A DNA stretch of 64,000 nucleotides from Desulfofustis limnaeus (lineage in GTDB: Bacteria; Desulfobacterota; Desulfobulbia; Desulfobulbales; Desulfocapsaceae): the NCBI RefSeq assembly GCF_023169885.1, contig NZ_AP025516.1, positions 682,001 to 746,000 on the forward strand, read 5' to 3'. Position 1 is the stretch's first letter, and each line of letters opens with the position of its first letter. Both the position numbers and the translations under genes were made by a program. A model generated the notes under the pieces. It searched no databases and was not told the DNA's origin. It saw only the letters and a list, made by a program, of their open reading frames with translations. Below are positions 59,230 to 64,000 of this stretch, piece by piece.

Positions 59230-59892
59230 ATGCTGTCAGCACAGAATATAAGTAAAAGCTTTATCACCGACAACAAGGTGGTGTCGGTTTTGAAAAACAT
59301 ATCAGTCGCTATTGAAGAGGGCGAATTCGTCTCCATCGTCGGTAGATCCGGTTCCGGCAAGACAACCCTGTTGAATGTCATGTCGACCCTGGTACGTCCG
59401 GATAGCGGAGAACTCCATTATGGCGAGGAAAACCTCTCGGCTCTGCCCGAAAAACGACTGAACAAGCTGCGGCAGTCCGACTTTTCAGTGATCTTTCAGT
59501 TCCACCATCTCCTGCCCTATCTGACGGTTCTGGAAAACACCCTGTTACCCTTCATGCAGTCGGTGCGACCAGTGAAAAAATCGGCTATGGAAAAGGCTCG
59601 TGGTTGTCTGGAGCGGGTTGGTCTTGCCGATAAGGCTGATCGTCTACCGGGGAATCTGTCCGGTGGCGAGCAACAAAGGGTGGCCATTGCCAGGGCCCTG
59701 GTCAAATCTTCAAAGGTTCTCTTTGCCGACGAACCTACCGGCAGTCTTGACAAGGGCACCGGTGAAAAGATTATGGGCTTGCTCTCTGAACTGCATAACG
59801 ACGGACTCACCGTGGTGATGGTGACCCATGACCCTGTTTACGCCGGGATGGCTGCCCGTTCGGTCTACCTCGAGGATGGCGTGATCGTCTAG
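59230..59892 (+). CDS. ABC ATPase of the DUF2318/FtsX system
   Basis: The 220-residue ATPase has GRSGSGKTT, FQFHHLLPYLTVLEN, LSGGEQQRV and VLFADEPTGSLD, of the MacB/LolD class. Last gene of this operon. No FTR1 permease or P19 gene follows. Confidence 0.92.
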   Translation: MLSAQNISKSFITDNKVVSVLKNISVAIEEGEFVSIVGRSGSGKTTLLNVMSTLVRPDSGELHYGEENLSALPEKRLNKLRQSDFSVIFQFHHLLPYLTVLENTLLPFMQSVRPVKKSAMEKARGCLERVGLADKADRLPGNLSGGEQQRVAIARALVKSSKVLFADEPTGSLDKGTGEKIMGLLSELHNDGLTVVMVTHDPVYAGMAARSVYLEDGVIV

Positions 59893-60008
59893 GAAGCAGA
59901 ACCGTTCACCGTCTGCGGGCCTCTGCGAACCGTTTTCCAGCGACGCCTTTTGCCCCCCGGTCGTAGATACGCATGCTTGGGTCGGATGAACCATTTTTTG
60001 TTTACCGG

Positions 60009-61091
60009 TTATTGGGTAGAAGGGATTTCACCGGCCAATTGTCTGGCCAGTTCCAGCAATTCCGAATGATTTTCAATCCCTTGTATAAAACGCTTCGGAA
60101 TGTGCGATAAGCCAACTTGGGCTCCCACCAAGCTGCCTGTCAGGATGGCTCTGGCCTGGTTTTGACCGCCGCCATTTACCGCATGGAGCACAGCGGCCTC
60201 AAAATCGTCATGGAACCGAGCAGCGAGGTAATATGCTGCAGGCAACTGATGGTAGATCGCACACGGCATACCGTAGACAATCGAAACTTTCCAGGCCGGC
60301 TCAATCCGGATACCGGGATCGATCGCCGCTGCAGCCATATAGGACGGTGTCAGCAATGCGTCCGGAGATGCAAACCGGCCTGCTCGTGGAGGGTCCGAGG
60401 CACCTTGTTTAGGTGGCTGCAGGTTGTCACTGGTGACGGCGTGAAAAGGCAAATCTCCCTTTTTCACCAGGTTCATCAGCTTTGTCGACAAAGCGGCGTC
60501 AAAAGGGTGCCCTTGGACGAGCATACCAAGAACTGCTCCAAAGGCCACGGTCATCGAAACGACCGTGTCGTCCGTTTGGGTGAGCACGGTGTTACTGGCT
60601 ATGGCGGCGGCCAGTTCTGAAGGGCGGGTGGCATAGCGTATTCCTATCGCCAGCGTACGTTCGATGGCCTCGGTAGTGTCTGCATTGCTTCCGGTATCTT
60701 GCCAGCCTCTCCCATCAATGGTCCTCTGTCTCCAGATTTCTCGTATCGATTGGCTGGTATACCCTCCTGGGCCGCTCATCGGCATGCCGTTCAGGTGCGG
60801 AAAAAGCTCCTGATCCAGTCGCTTACAAAAATCGCTCTCATCATAACCACCACAATCATTTAAGGAGCGAATCAACATGGTCAGGATATATCCGGACTGG
60901 GACAGCTGACCGGCCTTTAGCCCATCATGATATCGTCCGGGCTTGGGATCGGTATAGTCATCGATCCATTCCCCGTAATCGGCACGCAGTTCAGCGAGGT
61001 CATAGTACCAATGTGGGCCGAGCCCCAACGCATCACCGATAAATGCCCCAAGTAGCGCCCCTTGCGCTCTGTCATGGATTGTTGTTGCCAT
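60009..61091 (-). CDS. ADP-ribosylglycohydrolase family protein with altered C-terminal motif
   Basis: The 360-residue protein has RAQGALLGAFIGDALGLG and GSNADTTEAIERTLA, the first metal/substrate motifs of ADP-ribosylglycohydrolases. The C-terminal motif, normally GGDTDT followed by AGALAGA-type helix, reads NGGGQNQARAILTGSLVGA, so the usual Asp ligands are replaced by Gln/Asn. Activity on ADP-ribose is therefore doubtful, or a different substrate is used. ATG follows GAGGAAGATAA. Confidence 0.82.
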   Translation of the reverse strand: MATTIHDRAQGALLGAFIGDALGLGPHWYYDLAELRADYGEWIDDYTDPKPGRYHDGLKAGQLSQSGYILTMLIRSLNDCGGYDESDFCKRLDQELFPHLNGMPMSGPGGYTSQSIREIWRQRTIDGRGWQDTGSNADTTEAIERTLAIGIRYATRPSELAAAIASNTVLTQTDDTVVSMTVAFGAVLGMLVQGHPFDAALSTKLMNLVKKGDLPFHAVTSDNLQPPKQGASDPPRAGRFASPDALLTPSYMAAAAIDPGIRIEPAWKVSIVYGMPCAIYHQLPAAYYLAARFHDDFEAAVLHAVNGGGQNQARAILTGSLVGAQVGLSHIPKRFIQGIENHSELLELARQLAGEIPSTQ

Positions 61092-61224
61092 TTTATCTTC
61101 CTCTTTGATTTCAAAGTCCTGCTGCAGTATGGACGGTAGAGGCCGAATTTCCCCATAAAGGAAGAGTGCTCGTTTTTTTTGATTGAATAATCAGGAAAAA
61201 TGCGGTTCCTCTGCAATCGAAAAT

Positions 61225-61365
61225 GGAACCTTGAAAACGGGCCATTTCGCCCAATCTCATCGTTGCGCAATCACACTGATCATCGGAATATCATGTATAT
61301 GCCTGCGGCAAAATAATCTTGTGCGCCTCGATCTTGAACGAAATTTTGAATTATTCAAACTCTCC
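61225..61365 (+). repeat. Dispersed intergenic repeat, copy B (~141 bp)
   Basis: About 85% identical by eye to 30829-30968, same orientation, including the terminal GGAACCTTGAAAA and the CGCCTCGATCTTGAA segment. It lies in the 388-base gap between divergent genes (ADP-ribosylglycohydrolase-like and EamA), as copy A does between its own divergent pair. Nothing else is evident in this gap. Confidence 0.75.
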
Positions 61366-61479
61366 ACACGTATCGAAAAAAATACCTTAATCACGGAAAA
61401 GCATTTGTGTCCTGCCATCAGGTGAGGCTATCTATTGTCCGGTGTCAGAATTATTGTAGCAGGATTGCTCTCTGTGACA

Positions 61480-62361
61480 ATGTCAACTCAGCCCCGAGTC
61501 TCATATATGGAACCCCGTCTCAAAGGTGTCGGCTACATCGCCATTTCGGCCTGTTCTTTTGCAACCATGGCCATCTTTGCCAAAACTGCCTATGGTTCTG
61601 GGGCTGAAACCCTCGCGGTACTATTGATGCGTTTTGGGTTGTCTTCCCTGATCATGATCGCAATCATGCAGGTGGGGAATTATCGATGGCCACAAGGCCG
61701 AAATCTCCTGACCTTGATTGGCATGGGAAGCCTCGGGTACGCCGGGCAATCGTTCTGTTTTTTCGCGGCCCTTAACTACGCTTCAGCCGGTCTCGTTGCG
61801 TTGCTTCTGTACCTGCATCCCGTAATGGTTGCACTTGCTGGGAGCACCTTTCTCGGTTATCGCCTGACCGTAAAAAAATTCCTGGCCATCCTGACAGCGC
61901 TAGCAGGAACAGCGCTGACCATCGGCGGAGCGGCCTCAGGTTCCACTCTGGGCATTTTCCTCGGCATCTCTGCTGCGATCATCTACTCGGTCTATATCCT
62001 GGTGGGTAGCAAAATGCTCAAAGCAGAAACACCGATTGCGGCGGCCACGGTGATCATGCTGTCTGCAACCGCCGTATTTGCATCCCTGGCCTTGATGACG
62101 AAACCCGCTTTTCCTCAGACCACCACCGGCTGGATTGCGGTTGGCTGCATCGCGCTCATTTCCACGGTCGTCGCCATGATCACCTTTTTCGCAGGACTGA
62201 GACTGATGTCACCAGGGGATGCGGCTACGATTTCCACTTTGGAGCCCTTGGTGACTGTCGTGCTTGCTGCGATATATCTGGCAGAACCGCTTACTGTGAC
62301 CAAAGTCATAGGAGGTGCCATCATCGTCGGTTCGCTGATCGTGCTGGCAAGATCCAGGTAA
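61480..62361 (+). CDS. EamA/DMT family transporter
   Basis: The 293-residue protein has about ten TM helices in two EamA halves (GYIAISACSFATMAIFAKTAYGS ... LNYASAGLVALLLYLHPVMVAL; SLTIGG; ISTLEPLVTVVLAAIYLAEPLTV). The LEPLVTVVLA segment is typical. Substrate unknown, often amino acids or metabolites. The start could also be ATG 61507, and no clear ribosome site distinguishes them. Confidence 0.88.
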   Translation: MSTQPRVSYMEPRLKGVGYIAISACSFATMAIFAKTAYGSGAETLAVLLMRFGLSSLIMIAIMQVGNYRWPQGRNLLTLIGMGSLGYAGQSFCFFAALNYASAGLVALLLYLHPVMVALAGSTFLGYRLTVKKFLAILTALAGTALTIGGAASGSTLGIFLGISAAIIYSVYILVGSKMLKAETPIAAATVIMLSATAVFASLALMTKPAFPQTTTGWIAVGCIALISTVVAMITFFAGLRLMSPGDAATISTLEPLVTVVLAAIYLAEPLTVTKVIGGAIIVGSLIVLARSR

Positions 62362-62371
62362 ACTGCAGCCC

Positions 62372-62479
62372 TTAGTAAAGAGTGCGGGACGAATAGCTCA
62401 TGCGAACCAGCTCTGTGAATGGCTGAATGAGGCTTATGTGCATGACCCACTCGCGGAGTATCCGCAAATTACAGCATAA
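62372..62479 (+). pseudogene. Possible 3' gene remnant
   Basis: Thirty-five codons without a start end at TAA 62477-62479 and translate to a protein-like tail (HANQLCEWLNEAYVHDPLAEYP). It lies between the EamA and flavin reductase genes and has no ribosome site. It may be the scar of a lost gene, or chance. Confidence 0.25.
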
Positions 62480-62490
62480 AGGAGAAAAAT

Positions 62491-62994
62491 ATGGATAAGC
62501 GGCCGTATCTCAAAGACGCCGACGAGGTGATGGCGCAGATCACCAAAGGTGCTTTTCTCACCGTCAAGGCCGGTGGTGAGATCAATACCATGACCATCGG
62601 TTGGGCCACGATCGGCTATATTTGGAAGCGTGAGGTGTTCATGGTGGCGATCAGGGATTCAAGGTATACCTTCACCTTGATTGAAAAGACAGACAATTTC
62701 ACCGTCAGCATTCCCCTAGATGCTTCCTACAAAGATGCCGTATTGTTCTGCGGCACCAAATCAGGCAGGGATTACGACAAGTTCAAGGAGTGCAGCCTGC
62801 AGCAACGGGCGGCCCGGCAGGTTGATTCGCCCATTGTCGACATTCCCGGCATACACTACGAGTGTCGCATCGTCTACAAGACCCCGATGAACAACGCCCT
62901 GCTTGACCCCACACTGGAGGCGCTGTACCCGCAAAAGGACTATCACACGCTCTATTTTGGCGAGATCCTGGATTGTTATGAGCTGAGAGGGTAG
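62491..62994 (+). CDS. Flavin reductase-like FMN-binding protein
   Basis: The 167-residue protein shows the FMN-binding split barrel of flavin-reductase-like proteins (NTMTIGWATIGYIWKREVFMVAIRDSRYTFTLIEKTDNFTVSIP) and KEC in the middle. The AAAGGAGAAAAAT site gives a clear start. The role could be flavin reduction or O2/NO-related redox chemistry. Confidence 0.87.
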   Translation: MDKRPYLKDADEVMAQITKGAFLTVKAGGEINTMTIGWATIGYIWKREVFMVAIRDSRYTFTLIEKTDNFTVSIPLDASYKDAVLFCGTKSGRDYDKFKECSLQQRAARQVDSPIVDIPGIHYECRIVYKTPMNNALLDPTLEALYPQKDYHTLYFGEILDCYELRG

Positions 62995-63055
62995 ACCAGC
63001 AAAACGGGTGTGCCGGTTCGACGGTCCGTGGGGCAGGTGGCAAGAGGAACGGCAC

Positions 63056-63132
63056 TGGCGTGCCCGGAGGGATTCGAACCCCCGACTCCCAGGTTCGAAG
63101 CCTGGTGCTCTATCCAGCTGAGCTACGGGCAC
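63056..63132 (-). tRNA. tRNA-Arg (anticodon TCG)
   Basis: On the minus strand the sequence starts GTGCCCGTAGCTCAGCTGG and folds as a normal cloverleaf: acceptor GTGCCCG/CGGGCAC, anticodon stem CCAGG/CCTGG with loop CTTCGAA (anticodon TCG), T loop GTTCGAATC. Discriminator G and an encoded CCA (63056-63058) are present. Anticodon TCG reads CGA, arginine. Confidence 0.96.
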
Positions 63133-63212
63133 GTGCGCGGTGTGTCGGCCTCTTTTACCACTCTGCTGTCCCGGTGTCAACCGGAGGCTGATGGCGGTGG
63201 CGTTCCTGTCGT

Positions 63213-64000
<788 letters not shown>

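Overview
GC-rich, densely packed bacterial DNA with long runs of genes overlapping by ATGA/GTGA. The gene content points to a sulfate-reducer-type deltaproteobacterium (Desulfobacterota, perhaps Desulfobulbales). The left end carries a set of genes I recognise from Desulfovibrio vulgaris as the DVU_1551-DVU_1558 families, and the right side carries CCG-domain, rubrerythrin-like and P19-operon-like genes. The taxonomic call is inference.

Layout. (1) 1-9201: an eight-gene operon for molybdenum-hydroxylase/XdhC-type cofactor handling and linked redox chemistry: flavo-iron-sulfur oxidoreductase, small Cys protein, methyltransferase, C-GCAxxG-C-C protein, radical SAM protein, AMP-ligase, XdhC, and an NTP transferase fused to an HD domain. 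A 1402-bp IS4-type element (5666-7067) sits exactly at the AMP-ligase/xdhC junction, and its 9-bp target duplication re-creates the xdhC start codon. (2) 9386-45804: a ~36-kb lipid/polyketide-like cluster. It holds five ketosynthase genes (one a KS-chain-length-factor fusion, one DarB-like), four acyl carrier proteins, three dehydratase-type proteins, a thioesterase, a ketoreductase, an AMP-ligase, a fused FakA-FakB fatty acid kinase, two acyltransferases, a glycosyltransferase, LolA-like and DUF3261 envelope proteins, an MMPL exporter fused to a methyltransferase, an ABC exporter, a BtrH-like acyltransferase and seven radical SAM enzymes (four with B12-type N-terminal regions). The chassis resembles aryl polyene clusters, but no tyrosine/histidine ammonia lyase is visible, and the radical SAM load suggests unusual C-C bond formation or methylation on an acyl chain. 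This is the most likely undescribed system in the window. (3) 45983-53281: ferritin-like protein, AbrB-type membrane protein, a MacB-like efflux operon and a thioredoxin-DsbD-like protein. (4) 53404-55962: a covalent-flavin oxidase, a decayed IS630-type transposase and a SRPBCC protein, in sequence that looks less GC-rich and probably acquired. (5) 56083-62994: DUF4405 membrane protein, a DUF2318/FtsX/ATPase iron-type transport set, ADP-ribosylglycohydrolase-like protein, EamA transporter and flavin reductase. (6) tRNA-Arg(TCG) and the 3' part of another MacB-type permease at the right edge.

How the cluster may work (inference). ACP-bound chains are built by the KS/KR/DH set, with length set by the KS-CLF. 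They are modified by radical SAM enzymes while ACP-bound or lipid-bound, primed or recycled through the AMP-ligase and the acyl-phosphate kinase, loaded onto glycerol or glycan acceptors by the PlsC/LpxL-like enzymes and the glycosyltransferase, and moved to the outer membrane by MMPL/LolA/DUF3261. The BtrH-ABC-ACP module at the left end may handle a second acyl transfer and export step. I see no regulator, phosphopantetheinyl transferase, FabD or enoyl reductase inside the cluster, so these are presumably supplied by the host genome. A ~140-bp dispersed repeat occurs twice, each time between divergent genes.
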